Shown: positions 44,861 to 57,004, counted from the stretch's first letter. The stretch: 64,000 nt of DNA from Odontocerum albicorne (GCA_949825065.1 OX463841.1:22612078-22676077); one strand, 5' to 3'. Translations and numbers: made by a program. The notes: a model not told the origin generated them from the letters alone.

Positions 44861-45329
44861 CGTAACTCGTAAAAAAATTATCTCATTCTTTTCGTTGATT
44901 TTGTTTATCTCAAATGTTTCGAGATATCTATAAATATGTTGGAGTTTTTATGTCCTTTTTTGTGTTGAAGTGAATTTGTTGTATGTATACATGTTTTTAA
45001 TATATAGTATTCTTCTATATTGTATGTTAGGGCCTTTGAATGCGCGTGTCTTGACATGTCTCAAATCAAGATTCTATGAGTGTTGTGCATGTATACCGCA
45101 TGTGCATACTGCATTTCGATTTTTTTTTGTATATGATTCATGTTAATGTTAATCATTTTTCTGACAAGTGGCATTTATTTTCATACGCACTCAAAATTCT
45201 TATTTCAGAAACACTTTTGTAACCTTTTTTTATGGCCAACAAAAACCGTACCTTGTAATAAAATAAAATAATACTCAGTCTAATGTAATAAAATAAAAAA
45301 TAAATAAAAGTTTTATTTTTCACTTTTTG

Positions 45330-45483
45330 TGCCAATCTCTTCCAACCAACCTGAAATTTATTAAAGTACCTGAGCTGAAAACCAGCCTGGAAATGTTTTT
45401 ATATTAATTGGGATCCAATGAAAATTTTATCCGCAACCACCCTGGATCGAAGACAAACGTCCCACCAACTAAGCTACGCAGTT
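45330..45483 (-). repeat. SINE family B, near full length
   Basis: Minus strand: head CTGCGTAGCTTAGTTGGTGG (box A TAGCTTAGTTGG), box B-like CTTCGATCCAGGG, and tail GGTTGGTTGGAAGAGATTGG. The minus-strand order is head then tail, as in the other copies. Confidence 0.7.
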
Positions 45484-45779
45484 TATATTAAGTTGGCATT
45501 TCTTATTTGTAACTCAATCTATAATGACACTTTGTATGAAACAAGGTGAACCTGAATGTCATATCAAAGATTCTCATATGACAGTGAAGATGCCCTCAAG
45601 TGTTTCCGGAAAATCTAATATAAGACTGTTGTTGACATGTAGTTTGTTTGTTACCACATGCAAGGCATATACGAGTATGATAGGGAAATGCCTTACGGCC
45701 CTGTCCATATCTCACTAAGTTCAGGTGCACTAGGATATCCTTACGAGAGGGAATCCGGTTCGAGGAGCTTTTTCTAATA

Positions 45780-46075
45780 TTGTCTCAGCTTGGATTATTG
45801 GTGACATTTATTCTGTTACAAAAATGGATGTGTCCATTGTTTCTTTCAAATCTGTATCTAGGAGATTTTCCTTCAGAGAGCAGTAGTACTTTGAGGTCGA
45901 TTTCATCTTCATCGAATAAATCTATTGTTCCGAGACAATCCAATAGGGCGGGATATTATGATAGAGCTTTGACCGTTGAATGGTTTGCCTATAAGTTTTA
46001 GAGATACGGGTGGCATGTGTAGCTTAAAGAAGCACTTATCAAAATTTATGATTACTTATGAACACTACAATTCAC
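45780..46075 (+). pseudogene. CR1/Jockey-type LINE C-terminal relic
   Basis: Frames spell SNRAGYYDRALTV and, shifted, MNGLPISFRDTGGMCSLKKHLSKF. The second matches the N-LP------S---FK--L pattern that closes CR1/Jockey-like ORF2 proteins. Orientation agrees with the RT fragment at 44589, and a family B SINE lies between them. Confidence 0.6.
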
Positions 46076-46559
46076 ATAAATCTGAATGTGTTACTATAAT
46101 ATATCGGAGGATCTACGAAGATTTATTTGTAGTTCGTCTTCCATTGGTAAGTTTTCTGCGGTTTTTTTGTTACCAAATATGTTTTTTTAAACATATGGTA
46201 TGCAGATGCGAGGAAATACTCGTACGTAATCTTATGGCCGCAGCCACCACCTTCCTATCCTTACTCTCAACTTATTATTTATTTTGTGATATTTTTAATA
46301 TATCAATTATGGTGAGTTTAAATTCCGAGTAAAAGCGCTTGAAGTCCTTGAGAAGAGTCGGATCTATGAATGGTGCTTATATAAATTGTCCTTTTATTAT
46401 TTTTAAAAAGTAAATTAGACTATAAATCTTATGCATTGATTACCTCTATTTATTATTATCAAACAGCCTAAGTTCTGATTATTATATCGGAAAAGTCGAA
46501 CTTTTAGTGTATATTTTCATGTGGTACCCGTCAATATATTTGAACTGGTGATTAGGACA

Positions 46560-46832
46560 TATTGAATATTATCTTCGGCTCTAGTATTCAAGCCTTAGAT
46601 ATTAGAATTGCTGCAATAAGCACGGAACTCGCAGTCTGTCATAACACATGTTTGCAACACTACCGTAAGTGAAGAGGCAATAACACTCGGACACTTTTAC
46701 GACACATGCGAGTACTGTTACCGGATAACTATTTTACGCGACTGAGACCCTTTTTTGGATACCATCGGGATTCAAACTCGAAACCCTCATTTGGCATTCA
46801 AGCATCTTACCAAGTTGACCACGAAGGTCGTC
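46560..46832 (-). repeat. SINE family A copy
   Basis: At the right end, minus-strand GACCTTCGTGGTCAACTTGG then GATGCTTGAATGCC and TTTCGAGTTTGAATCCCGA form a tRNA-like head. The body includes minus-strand AGTACTCGCATGTGTCG and GCCTCTTCACTTACGGTAG. Two other copies lie at 51255 and 62820. Confidence 0.65.
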
Positions 46833-46888
46833 ATTCGTATTGTACCGTAGTAATGAAATGTGTTAACATACTTGCTTAACAGCCTGGC

Positions 46889-46984
46889 TTTTTGTTTCCC
46901 CTGAAAATGAGGTGAAAGCCTTGAAACCGGTAGGTTACAAAAAAGTGGAATAAACAGTGTTTGATAAAAATAAATTACAAATAC
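46889..46984 (+). mobile_element. Solo Penelope-like terminal segment
   Basis: CCCCTGAAAATGAGGTGAAA, GCCTTGAAACCGGTAGG and GGAATAAACAGTGTTTGATA match the terminal segment at 60660-60760. About 8 bp of the putative stem III are missing. Confidence 0.8.
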
Positions 46985-46999
46985 TTTTCATGAGTTTAT

Positions 47000-49380
47000 C
47001 TTGTAATTACGTTATATTCCAATATTTTTTTTGTCGAGAATAAATAAATAGGGTGAGCTGGAGAATCTTCTTTAGTGTTAACCCTTTCAAGGTGTTGCAG
47101 AAATTCTTACTTACTAAAACTAAAATCGTACTCGGGCAGTATCTAGTTTTCCCAATACTTGACTCGTCGGACATATGTTATCTGGATGTTACGGAAGAAT
47201 AATTTGACAAACATCAGCGATTACAAAACATACTTGAAATACATGTTCAACCTTAGAAAATTGGAAGAAGAAAAATTGGTCAATTATAAGAAATTACTGA
47301 CAAGTTCATATGTAGTATATTTTATGTCACAAACTAACGTTCCCCCTGCCCCTCAATATCTCGCTAAAAATATTCAACGCCTCTCCTCTCATATACTTGC
47401 GTTACATTCAAGCAGATATTGCCTTTTGGCATTTCTAGCTTATCGCTCCTCCTTTACTTAGTCAGTTGTTGTCCATGCTGTCAAACTTCGTAACCAGTTA
47501 CTGGCTGCCATAAACCTCTCACTCTCATCGACTTGATTCAAATAGCTACATAAAAAGTATAACACCTGTCTTCAATGATTTAATGTGTTTCCCCTATATT
47601 CTTATATTTTTTCCAAATCTTGGGTGTGATTTGCATATTTTTATTGCTTTAAGATTATTTAAGGTTTCTTTTTTCCATGTGAAAATAACGTTGTAACCTT
47701 TCACCCAGTAATTAACATTAATCTGTATAACTCTTGTCTCGTTGGTTGGAAAAGATTGCAGTTTGGAAATAAACTCGTCTTATGCATATTTTACATTTAA
47801 GCGTCTCATTTTAAGAGCATTATTAAGCTCCAAAAAAACGCAGTATGTCTTTTCTATCGATACGCCAGTTTTTCTATAATATCAGCTTTCTTAACGCACA
47901 AACAAGAATATGCGTACATAACAATATTACTTGAGCGTTAAAAATAACCTATTAAGCGGATCAATTACATCTTTATCGTGGTAATTTCAATTTCAAAGTA
48001 CCGATTGAAAGTAATATCTATACAAGAAACGGCGCAAGTTTGATTCAAGAATGGTATTCATATGTTAGAAAACCACCCCTGCTATTATCTACCCCAATAA
48101 AGCAGCACTTATAAAGTTTTGTAATAATCTCTAATGACGCCGCTATAAATACACTATGCTATGCCGCAGTAGCGCACAATATTTAACTCCCAGTCTGTGT
48201 TGGGTAAATCCAAGTTGAAGAAATCAATCAGTAATTTTGTAATTAATATTCTGGTTATGTGTACTTTTACAACCTTTTTTTATTATTTATTCAAATATTG
48301 ACGACGTTCCATAAACGGGTATTCTCAACGTGTTAAATTATCAAACTTGCTGTGTGATAAACTGAATGAAGGTTACGACTTTGAAACTTATAATATCACT
48401 ATCGGATTTATAAAAATGCTTGTCTTAGAAAATAAATAAAGTTACAAAAACAATCAACTGAATATTGATCGAAGTTTTAACTTAAAGTTTAGATGCAAAC
48501 ACTTCACAGAATATATTATACTTCAAAATGTTATAGCGCTTGTTGAAACGGGAATGGGTACGTACATTTACCTTTGATGTGTTAATTCCATGTACTCGAT
48601 CATATATCGTCAGATCATAACATATTCTTCGTCACATAATATATGAATTATGCGTCAAGTTCACCGATTGAAATCTTAAACATTCACTGATATACCCGAC
48701 ATAAACGTATCATAAATATATTAGCAATTTGATATACGTCACATAGTTGTGTCAAACTGACACTAAAAAGGTGCCTGGTGTCGATCTCACGGACTTGTGA
48801 TACTAACAAAGGTCTCAAGTTGCTGACAGCTGTCCCACCCCCAAGCTGGGGTAGAAATCTCAAGGCGGGCAGCGCCAAGTCTAGTTTCAGCAAGTCAATC
48901 GGCCGCGATCTGTGTAAATTTTGCTCCGAGCATTAATAATTTAAAACTCAATTAATTTTACTGCTCTCAAACTCAAGAAAACTACAAAATCAACCTATAT
49001 TCATAAGCTAACATTAAATTTGTTAATATGGGAACTTTTCATCGAAATAAACGATTTTCGTCTACTTTCAACTAGAAAATTTAAGTTTTCAGTTTGGTTT
49101 TCATGCATTATTTTTCGTTTTATAGAAGGTTCAAACTCTTTCGATGGAAAACATTTTTATTATTTTTGTTTTATAATGCCCAAAGTAATCATTAATTGAG
49201 GTTATTTCCATTTTTTAAATTCATTTCAATAGTTGTATAAAAATATTTATTGTGTTATAATTGAATGATTTGATCAGGTCACATTTTTTATGATAATTCC
49301 TTAATTTCTATGAAATTCTTGAAAACCGTAAAATTTCATGATAGAGATTTTTTTTCCATCTATAATCTTCCACCTTCCAT
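47000..49380. other. AT-rich DNA; SINE B tail near 47740-47785
   Basis: A 100-codon plus frame (47159-47461) starts MTRRTYVIWMLRKNNLTNIS and has no motif I recognise. GTCTCGTTGGTTGGAAAAGA TTGCAGTTTGGAAATAAACTC near 47740 is a solo SINE B tail. A GC-richer patch sits at 48760-48900. Nothing else is supported. Confidence 0.4.
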
Positions 49381-49389
49381 CTTCAGTCC

Positions 49390-49477
49390 TTGTACACCTA
49401 ACAGTCCTAATTTGTACACCTAACAGTCCTAATTTGTACACCTAACAGTCCTAATTTGTACACCTAACAGTCCTAGG
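49390..49477. repeat. Four-copy 22-bp minisatellite
   Basis: TTGTACACCTAACAGTCCTA repeats with an exact 22-bp period at 49390, 49412, 49434 and 49456. The copies are essentially identical. Confidence 0.95.
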
Positions 49478-49654
49478 GATTCTCCGTATTCGTCACTGAC
49501 ACATCTCAATGGAATCAATTCTCCTTCAATTTACTATGTTTATTGTACAGGTTTCTGGTGCATAAAACAATATGTAGAAACCAAGCTGTTTATAAGATAA
49601 AGTTTGGTTGAAGTAGCAATGCTTCATTATTTTCAAATGTTTTCATTTTTTATT

Positions 49655-49835
49655 ATTGGAATTCATCTTATGGTTTCGCCTTCACATCTTTCGTCATTGT
49701 TAATTTGACATCCAAGATAGACGAAGCCATTTACCGCTTCCATGCCGTGTAACATATTATTGTTGTTATGTTGCACATTATTTCTGTCAATTATTATGAC
49801 TTGAGTCTTTGATCTATTTATTTTGAGCGGAATTG
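49655..49835 (-). pseudogene. LINE reverse transcriptase thumb fragment
   Basis: Minus frame: LKINRSKTQVIIIDRNN, then MEAVNGFVYLGCQINNDERC and EGETIR. This is the KINKSKTKVM-ID...FVYLGS-ITNDG-C--EI-RR segment of RTE-like LINEs. Nearby palm motifs are absent. Confidence 0.75.
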
Positions 49836-50196
49836 TCTTCATACATTTTCAACGGGTCATTAAACAAAACGCATTTCTGTCTCACTTTCTTCTATACGAG
49901 TACGTGAAAGTAGGCTGGGTTTATGGAATTTACTTGCACTATTGTTGTGATGTTATTCTTATAATTAAAAATAGTAGAAAAAGGTATGCTGGAAAAGGTA
50001 TAGTAGAAAAATGTATTTCTTATATTTTACAGCACCTCCGATATGCACAACCCAAATATTCAAAGAAGTTTTGTAACTCATAAAACAAACAGCAATTGTG
50101 GTATAAAATTCTCTACATTTTTCAATAAATTGACGGATATATACAATATATTCCATTGTACCCCCATCTTTTCGCAAATCGAGTTTACTTTTATAT

Positions 50197-50600
50197 CTAC
50201 GTCCCGGTGTTATTTTGGATGTGTTGATTTATAAGGTTTAATTTATTAACTTGATTAGTATTTTTATTAGCCAGAAATGTTATAATTAGCATGCTAACGG
50301 AATGCAGGTGGGGTAGCGCAAGATATATAAGAATGCACTGGATGAAATGCTTAAAATTAATGGTCACCACAACTGGAAGTAAACAACAGCGGATACAGCC
50401 AAATGTCGTACAATTGTTGTTAGTTATCAGGGTCCCAATGGAGAGAGAAAACTCAAATAAGCTGCAAGTACTGAACATCCTCGCCCTACATGCACAGGAT
50501 ATGCTGATCACAAATTGGCTTACATAGTCATCTGTGATTGCACCAACGTCAAGTTCTCTGATCCTTACTTTGATTGTGCCTTCTATAATACTCGTCACAG
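50197..50600. other. Overlapping open frames, no recognised product
   Basis: A 133-codon minus frame (50598-50197) and a 78-codon plus frame (50291-50527) overlap in a slightly GC-richer segment. Neither has a motif I recognise. It may be a mobile-element relic. Confidence 0.2.
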
Positions 50601-50604
50601 GTAA

Positions 50605-51250
50605 CGGGCATTAATTTTTATCTGCGTTCTTAGATGTCAACGATGATAATCTCTTCACTTAATCGCTTTAAGCAATAACTATTGTTATGAATGGAACATT
50701 TATATTTTATTTATCGTTATAATGTTCAAATGTAAGTTCATTGATATAGCAAGCTTAACCCTTGATTAGTTGTAAGCTTAAGTTACATGTTGTACCTTAA
50801 CGAAATTGCTTATAGTCGAATTAGGCAAAGTTTGACTACCGTCTGGAAACCTCATTAGTGATTACTTGAGAACATTTGCGAAACCTCCACCCTAATGGTT
50901 ATCTAATAAGAGGCAGAATCCGGTCAACAACAAAACGTTACATAAAGTACACCCTCAATACTTTACATCCAGTAGCGGATTGGCCATTGAAAACATAGAA
51001 TAAAAGTTCAGTGGATCAGGGGCTGCGATATGTGTTCGTTGGAATCTGAATTATTGCAAATTTTAGAACATAAGTACTTTTATATTTACAAGATATATAA
51101 TTAGTAAAGTATGTTTTAAAATTAATATTTACAAAAAAAGTGTTAGCATTTTATAAGCTGTATATGAAAGCTCAGAAACTTTCTGAATTAAACATATCCA
51201 ACAATTAATACTAAATTATTTATGTTCATTTCGTTTTTCGTATTGTTTGT
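50605..51250. other. AT-rich DNA without recognised genes
   Basis: No supported feature. Confidence 0.45.
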
Positions 51251-51254
51251 CCCC

Positions 51255-51518
51255 TTCAACATATCCGGAAACAACATTGTTTCCGAGGCCATTAAAAGTG
51301 TCTTTGGGTTAAGAATCACCAGAGTAGGCACGGAATTTGCAGTTTGTCATGATACCATTTGGCAATGCTACCGCACTAAAAGAGGCTACACTACTCGCAC
51401 ACATCTAACGCGCGGTCTACCATACTCAAACCCGTTTTTTTTCCGGTTACCATCGGAACCCTCGCCCTAAATATCCCTGTGGAAGTCAAGTTTCTTACCA
51501 ACAAAGCCACGGAGGTGA
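51255..51518 (-). repeat. SINE family A copy
   Basis: Minus strand: head CACCTCCGTGGCTTTGTTGG TAAGAAACTTGAC with box A TGGCTTTGTTGG. The body has GTGCGAGTAGTGTAGCC and GTGCCTACTCTGGTGATTC. The far end is GGATATGTTGAAGG. Collinear with the copy at 62820-63155. Confidence 0.7.
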
Positions 51519-51524
51519 ATACTA

Positions 51525-52300
51525 TTTAGACTGTATTATGATTACTCTAACTTTGAATATTTCGTTTTTTTGGAATTCATGGGCAAATACGTAAACATCT
51601 CGTACGTTTTAACGAATAGTGTATGCGAGCAATTAAATGAAAACATAATCTAATTAGGATAAGTACGATTTTTTTAATATATTGTAATAAAATATCATAT
51701 AATTAAAAAGTTATGAGATATTGAATTCCCATTTCGCCCCTTGTAGTAACTCCCAGCAGTAATTGTCGCAATTTGATATCACCGGACCACACGTTATGTT
51801 TGGTACAAGTAGGTAATATTATATATCCCATCTTAAGGCTATCAATCTAATTTTACCCCTTGCTTTTACTGATATTCAAATATTCCTTACCTTCGTACTT
51901 AGTATATTAACTTATTAATTAATTATTATAACATTTTTACGAATTTAAATCATTGGTGTTCTATTAGATTGCCTGTAATTCTACTCAAAATTGATTGTTA
52001 TCAATCACCTCGGCGTTTTATTTTTATGGCATCTTTGATTTTTTACATAAATTACGCATAATACTCGCCAGCAACCGTAGTGTTTCTCTCTTTGAAGTTA
52101 ATAAGTTGATTTCCTTAATAATTTCAAAAAAATGTTTCCATAATTTTATTTATAGACTTGTGTAACCTTGTTTTTTTTAGGCGGTGGTGATCCCGGACGG
52201 CGCTACTCCATCGAATAACTTTTCGACAAAGGGTCATGTTACAAAAGTATAATTTCATCTCGTCACAATCGACTCAATTATTTCTTTTTGTTTCATAAGA
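51525..52300. other. AT-rich DNA without recognised genes
   Basis: No supported feature. Confidence 0.45.
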
Positions 52301-52303
52301 AAC

Positions 52304-52349
52304 ATATTTTTTTAATACTCTACGATAACGTAGAGTATTAAAAAAATAT
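52304..52349. repeat. Perfect 21-bp inverted repeat with 4-nt loop
   Basis: Left arm 52304-52324 ends TTAATACTCTACG. Loop ATAA. Right arm 52329-52349 begins CGTAGAGTATTAA. All 21 positions pair. Confidence 0.95.
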
Positions 52350-52499
52350 TGCAACATTTAACACGTCGTTCGTTGCCTTTGGACATCACTCAAAAATTTT
52401 TGCACTCATCTTATTCATGCTACGATGATCGTACGGAAGTTGAAGCACTGTGGTTTTAGAAAGCATCAGCATAAGCACACCTTGTTATTTTTTTTTTCA

Positions 52500-52720
52500 T
52501 TTTAGTCTTCTATCTTGTAACGCTTGCTCTTGCACGAATATGACTGATCTGGACTAAGTGCCTATGCTGGTCTGCCTTCATGAAGGCATTTTCAATCGAT
52601 TCAACAAATAAGCGATACTGTTTAGCCCAATCTTTCACTGTGGAATATGACGGAGTATCGATCAATCGATCGTCGTTGCTGGGATTCGTAGTTGAAGATC
52701 CCCTCGCCATTTCAACGTTT
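52500..52720 (-). other. Unidentified 66-codon open frame
   Basis: The minus frame (52710-52510) reads MARGSSTTNPSNDDRLIDTP, then WAKQYRLFVESIENAFMKAD and HIRARASVTR. It has a balanced, protein-like composition unlike random AT-rich frames. I recognise no domain. It could be an exon or a transposon-encoded fragment. It lies 160 bp from the perfect palindrome. Confidence 0.25.
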
Positions 52721-52924
52721 ATTTAATTGGAAAACGAAACTGTGCCGTGGTGTTTGTTTTTTTAAGCGAGTGAACCGTTGCACACCAGCAAAATCTACGG
52801 CCACACCGCTATACTAGATCCGATGGCACATCGAAGTGAGACAATCGAAGCACACCTACATGTTTTTTCCCCTCTTGTTGAAAGAATAGATATGACCGAA
52901 GTCATAGGTATCCTCATACCCCTG

Positions 52925-53040
52925 AATACTAGGCGAAAAAAATGTCTGCATCATTCGAGGGGAGTTGTACAGCGCGGGGTTTAAACCGACGATCTTCCAC
53001 ACGGAAGTCCAATGCGTTACTTTCTTTTCGTTTAATTTCT
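52925..53040 (-). repeat. SINE family C copy
   Basis: The minus strand has ATTGGACTTCCGTGTGGAAG, then GTCGGTTTAAACCCCGCGCT and CTCGAATGATGCAGAC. It shares this block with 41870-41940. The GGTTTAAACCC box B-like motif suggests tRNA origin. Confidence 0.5.
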
Positions 53041-53282
53041 GCCGGTCTTTTTCCTTCTTTTGTAAATTGCGTGTTATTTATTTTTTTACATTTCAGAATA
53101 TAACGATACACCTCTTCTGCCGGCCCTAGTTGATGTACTTCTGAAGGTAGAGGTATCAAATTTGAAATGTAACATCGCCGGACCATGAGATAGGCTTGGT
53201 TAGGTCTATGCGATGGACAAGGTTTAGTCCATGTTCTGTCTTATTCAACCGGAAACTTTTGGATCTTAGTGGTACAATATTT

Positions 53283-53579
53283 GTATTTGCATTGCTCACA
53301 AGATGAATACTTGTTGACGTTATACTCGTATTGTATTATTAGTACTTTACTTAACAACGTTGTATGATTTGTGTGGGAATCAGTATTTGCATTGCTCACA
53401 AGATGAATACTTGTTGACGTTATACTCGTATTGTATTATTAGTACTTTACTTAACAACGTTGTATGATTTGTGTGGGAATCAGTATTTGCATTGCTCACA
53501 AGATGAATACTTGACGTTATACTCGTATTGTATTATTAGTACTTTACTTAACAACGTTGTATGATTTGTGTGGGAATCA
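53283..53579. repeat. Three-copy 100-bp tandem repeat
   Basis: Units start GTATTTGCATTGCTCACAAG at 53283, 53383 and 53483. The third lacks 3 bp (TTG). Each contains GTTATACTCGTATTG. Copies are otherwise identical, so the expansion is recent. It abuts the 61-bp array. Confidence 0.95.
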
Positions 53580-53580
53580 A

Positions 53581-54192
53581 TATTTTTTTGTTAATACATT
53601 TGCTATAATATTGTATTGTACAGTGTACAATATGTTATGTGTGTATTTTTGTTAATACATTTACTATAATATTGTATTGTACAGTGTACAATATGTTATG
53701 TGTGTATTTTTGTTAATACATTTACTATAATATTGTTATGTACAGTGTACAATATGTTATGTGTGTATTTTTGTTAATACATTTACTATAATATTGTATT
53801 GTACAGTGTACAATATGTTATGTGTGTATTTTTGTTAATACATTTACTATAATATTGTATTGTACAGTGTACAATATGTTATGTGTGTATTTTTGTTAAT
53901 ACATTTACTATTATATTGTATTGTACAGTGTATAATATGTTATGTGTGTATTTTTGTTAATACATTTACTATAATATTGTATTGTACAGTGTACAATATG
54001 TTATGTGTGTATTTTTGTTAATACATTTACTATAATATTGTATTGTACAGTGTACAATATGTTATGTGTGTATTTTTGTTAATACATTTACTATAATATT
54101 GTATTGTACAGTGTACAATATGTTATGTGTGTATTTTTGTTAATACATTTACTATAATATTGTATTGTACAGTGTATAATATGTTATGTATG
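53581..54192. repeat. Ten-copy 61-bp tandem repeat with internal palindrome
   Basis: Units of exact 61-bp period start TATTTTTGTTAATACATTTA at 53644, 53705, 53766 and so on to 54132, after a slightly longer first unit at 53581. Each holds ATTGTACAGTGTACAAT, an 8-bp palindrome around one G. A few units vary (for example a TTAT/ATTG swap in the third). Confidence 0.95.
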
Positions 54193-54299
54193 TATTTTTT
54201 TTGCTTATTGGTTATCTCTTCTAACGAAGCATATAGCTGTTTCTCTAGTTTGTTTTGGTTATTTGGTGAATGGTGATTTATATCGCTCTTCCGTTTTTA

Positions 54300-54472
54300 A
54301 GTACCGCCTACCAGGTGGCAATGTCTTCAAACAAATCCGAAAAATGTTAGTATTCTTCATTTGAAAAACCAAACTTGAACGTCTTTTGCATTTCATTGGG
54401 ATTTGAATTCGAAGCTCTCGAAATTGAAATCAAGCGATCTGCTTACTAGGCCACGAGGGTCGTCAATATATA
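54300..54472 (-). repeat. SINE family B copy
   Basis: Plus strand: TACCGCCTACCAGGTGGCAA TGTCTTCAAACAAATCC tail at the left, and TTACTAGGCCACGAGGGTCG at the right, the minus-strand head with box A TGGCCTAGTAAG and box B-like GCTTCGAATTCAAATCCC. Confidence 0.65.
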
Positions 54473-54879
54473 AATGATTCTTTTAAAATTAAAATTTAAA
54501 AAAAAGAACAGAAAATGCGTTAACCAAAATGAAGTTGAACTCACCATTTACCGTTTAAAATGATTTGATGGCGCTTATGTTTAACGTCTTGTATTTTTTT
54601 TAATATCGTTTCAAATTGGCTGCGTGTGGTGATGTTTTCAAAATATGAAAGTTTTTCCTTTTTTCCAATTACATTATATAAGGTTTTTAACTGTCCTTAA
54701 GCCTCACTTCTTCCAATTTAAATCTGTCTCGTTTGCAATAATAAAGGTGCTTTTTAAAAAATATAAATTTTTAAGTTTACTGTTATAATATCTGTACTTG
54801 TGTGCTTTTTATTTTTATTTTTCTAAGAGAAATAAGTATAGAGTCATAGAGATACCACTTAATATCAAACCAACGATTA

Positions 54880-55590
54880 AAATGAATGAAGGACAAATGT
54901 AATCAAGTGTGTCATTATATGCAAACAAAATACATTAAACATAATTATAATGTGGAAGAATTCTGCTTTTTGGGTAGTATTTTCTCAAACAATAGAAGAG
55001 TTGTAATTTATTTATTTTCTAAAAACAGGCTTAGCCCAATTACTTTGAAAAATACAAGAAGTGTTAACATTAAAAATAAATTAAAAATATATAGAATAAA
55101 AAAAATTATATAAAATAAAAAATAATATATATGCATACATATATACACACAAACATACACATATGTTCAAAGTCACTTAAGTACGTTGATGAATGCTTTC
55201 TAGCGCGCTCAATATTAGAAGAAAATTTACTTTTGCTTTTGGTAATGACAACGTATGTGAACTGAAGGGTGATTGATATATGAAGTAAGATGACGAAGAG
55301 CACTCTGAGATGGTTTGAGCATGTGGAACGATAGAATGAATTAACAAAATACATATATAGTGCAAATGTGAGTGATAGGCGTGGTAGATAAAGACGTAGG
55401 AACTATGCTTGGATCAAATTTTGAAAGAATGATACCTAGAAAGTCAGAGTTGTATGAGGTGTGTGGGAGGATTTGTATGAGAAGGTTTGTGGAAGAGACG
55501 AAAAATCTGTTTTAAGATAGGAAAGACTGGCACTCTATCCTCTCTAGCAACCCCGATAGGGCAATGGTGTGATAGTATGTATGTATAAAG
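54880..55590 (+). pseudogene. Catacata-type LINE: RT thumb to 3' terminus
   Basis: NVEEFCFLGSIFSNNRRV (54950-55005) is the V-EFCYLGSIFSDDGR block. After decay, STLRWFEHVER appears near 55300, then NELTKYIYSANVSDRRGR. CTCTCTAGCAACCCCGATAG and GGCAATGGTGTGATAGTATG TATGTATA close the element at 55545-55588. This copy shows the family's terminus in plus orientation. Confidence 0.75.
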
Positions 55591-55594
55591 TACC

Positions 55595-56680
55595 TCAAAA
55601 AGATTCAATGAAATTTATTCGAATAGCTATGAAGTTGGAAATTTTTGGATGTTACCTTTAAATGTACCCTTCCCTTCATTGAATAACCAAGGGAACTGTA
55701 AAAAAATTGGACTGATCTCCCGATATGTGATTTTAACATTTATATGACATGGTGTAACGTGGAAAGTTGGAGAATTCTAAACAAATTGTTCGGACCAGTT
55801 CGATGATGGAACAAAAATAAACTATAACGAAGAAATTTACATTTTTTATGATAACTTCAATTTTATAGGCTTAGTTAAAATATAGCGACTTCAGTGAGCC
55901 AAACACGTTAATGGAAATAATTAGTCTTTACTCCTGAATGCTTTTTTTTATCTATATTTTTTGCTTTATAAATCACTCACCTGCTTAGTAATGTGTATGC
56001 ACATCCTAAATCGTGCAGGTTTCACAAGAGAAAAAAAAAAAGTAGATATACAATAGAACAGTGATATGGTTAAAAATCATACTTAAATAGAAAACAAATG
56101 AAATCCCATTGTAAACACATAACACCAAGACAATACAATTGAATCAGAAATATTCAATGTTCACCAGACCATTCACTAATTTGTAGACACGGAACCAAAG
56201 AAAAATTTTCTTCGACCTTGACTAGACCAGAAAGAATAAGAAGCAATAGGCGCATTGGTGTTTGAATGGAATGGAAGTGGACCTCGAAAGGCTGGTAATC
56301 CATGACTTGACGCACAAATCGCAAGACAGGAGAGAATGAAGGACTTATATGGAAAGAGAGTTCCCCTCCCTCCCTCCCCGAGCTGTAGATCCATGATATT
56401 AATGTAACATTTTATGTAGTGTTCATGAATTTATAACAACAAAATAATTCAATCCTTAAATGATGCCGAAACTTTGTGTGGTGCTTAAGTTTTAACGAAA
56501 GATTATCTTAGAACACTTAACACAGTTTAAAAAAGGAGCTGTATTGGATACTCGTAAATATAAAGCCATTAATTATACGAGTATTATATTGTATCATACG
56601 AGTATACACAATATTTGCGGAAACAAACCATTCGTTATTCCATCTTAATCTGATTTGCATCATTTCACTAGTAGCTGTAT
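55595..56680. other. AT-rich DNA; weak LINE-like patch at 56170-56400
   Basis: A plus-strand phrase near 56305-56350 could read LTHKSQDRRE, as in a LINE C-terminus, but evidence is weak. Three TACTCGTA-type motifs cluster at 56551, 56577 and 56598. Confidence 0.3.
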
Positions 56681-56689
56681 AGTATGTAT

Positions 56690-57000
56690 GTTATGTTGGT
56701 GGCATGTATTATACAAATTTATTTATTTTTATAACTCATATAATAGGTGCGCAGAGACAACAGAGCTCCATACTTTTCTATCCAAGTACACAACTTTCGC
56801 CTCCTCAACATTCATACATAGTGAACGCAAATTTCTATAAAAATATATATCAAGGCATATTTCCTCACAAAACTATTACAAAATTCATTAGCCCTTTTTT
56901 CTTTCCTCTACAAATATTCCAAACCCTCAGGTATATTCTCTTTTCATCACCATCACAAGATTTGCAGTGGGTTGCGAACTTCAACCCTGAGATATATGCT
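56690..57000 (-). pseudogene. Catacata-type LINE, C-terminal end
   Basis: The minus frame reads RSLCMNVEEAKVVYLDRKVW then SSVVSAHLLYEL (56840-56740), a clear family C-terminus. Upstream, minus-strand text is decayed. The terminus at about 56690 (TATGTATGTTATGTTGGTGG on the plus strand) is degenerate. Confidence 0.75.
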
Positions 57001-57004
57001 ACTG

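Noticed and set aside
55106..55354. 82-codon minus-strand frame starting MYFVNSFYRSTCSN
   Set aside because: Antisense to the plus-strand LINE block LRWFEHVER, which accounts for it.
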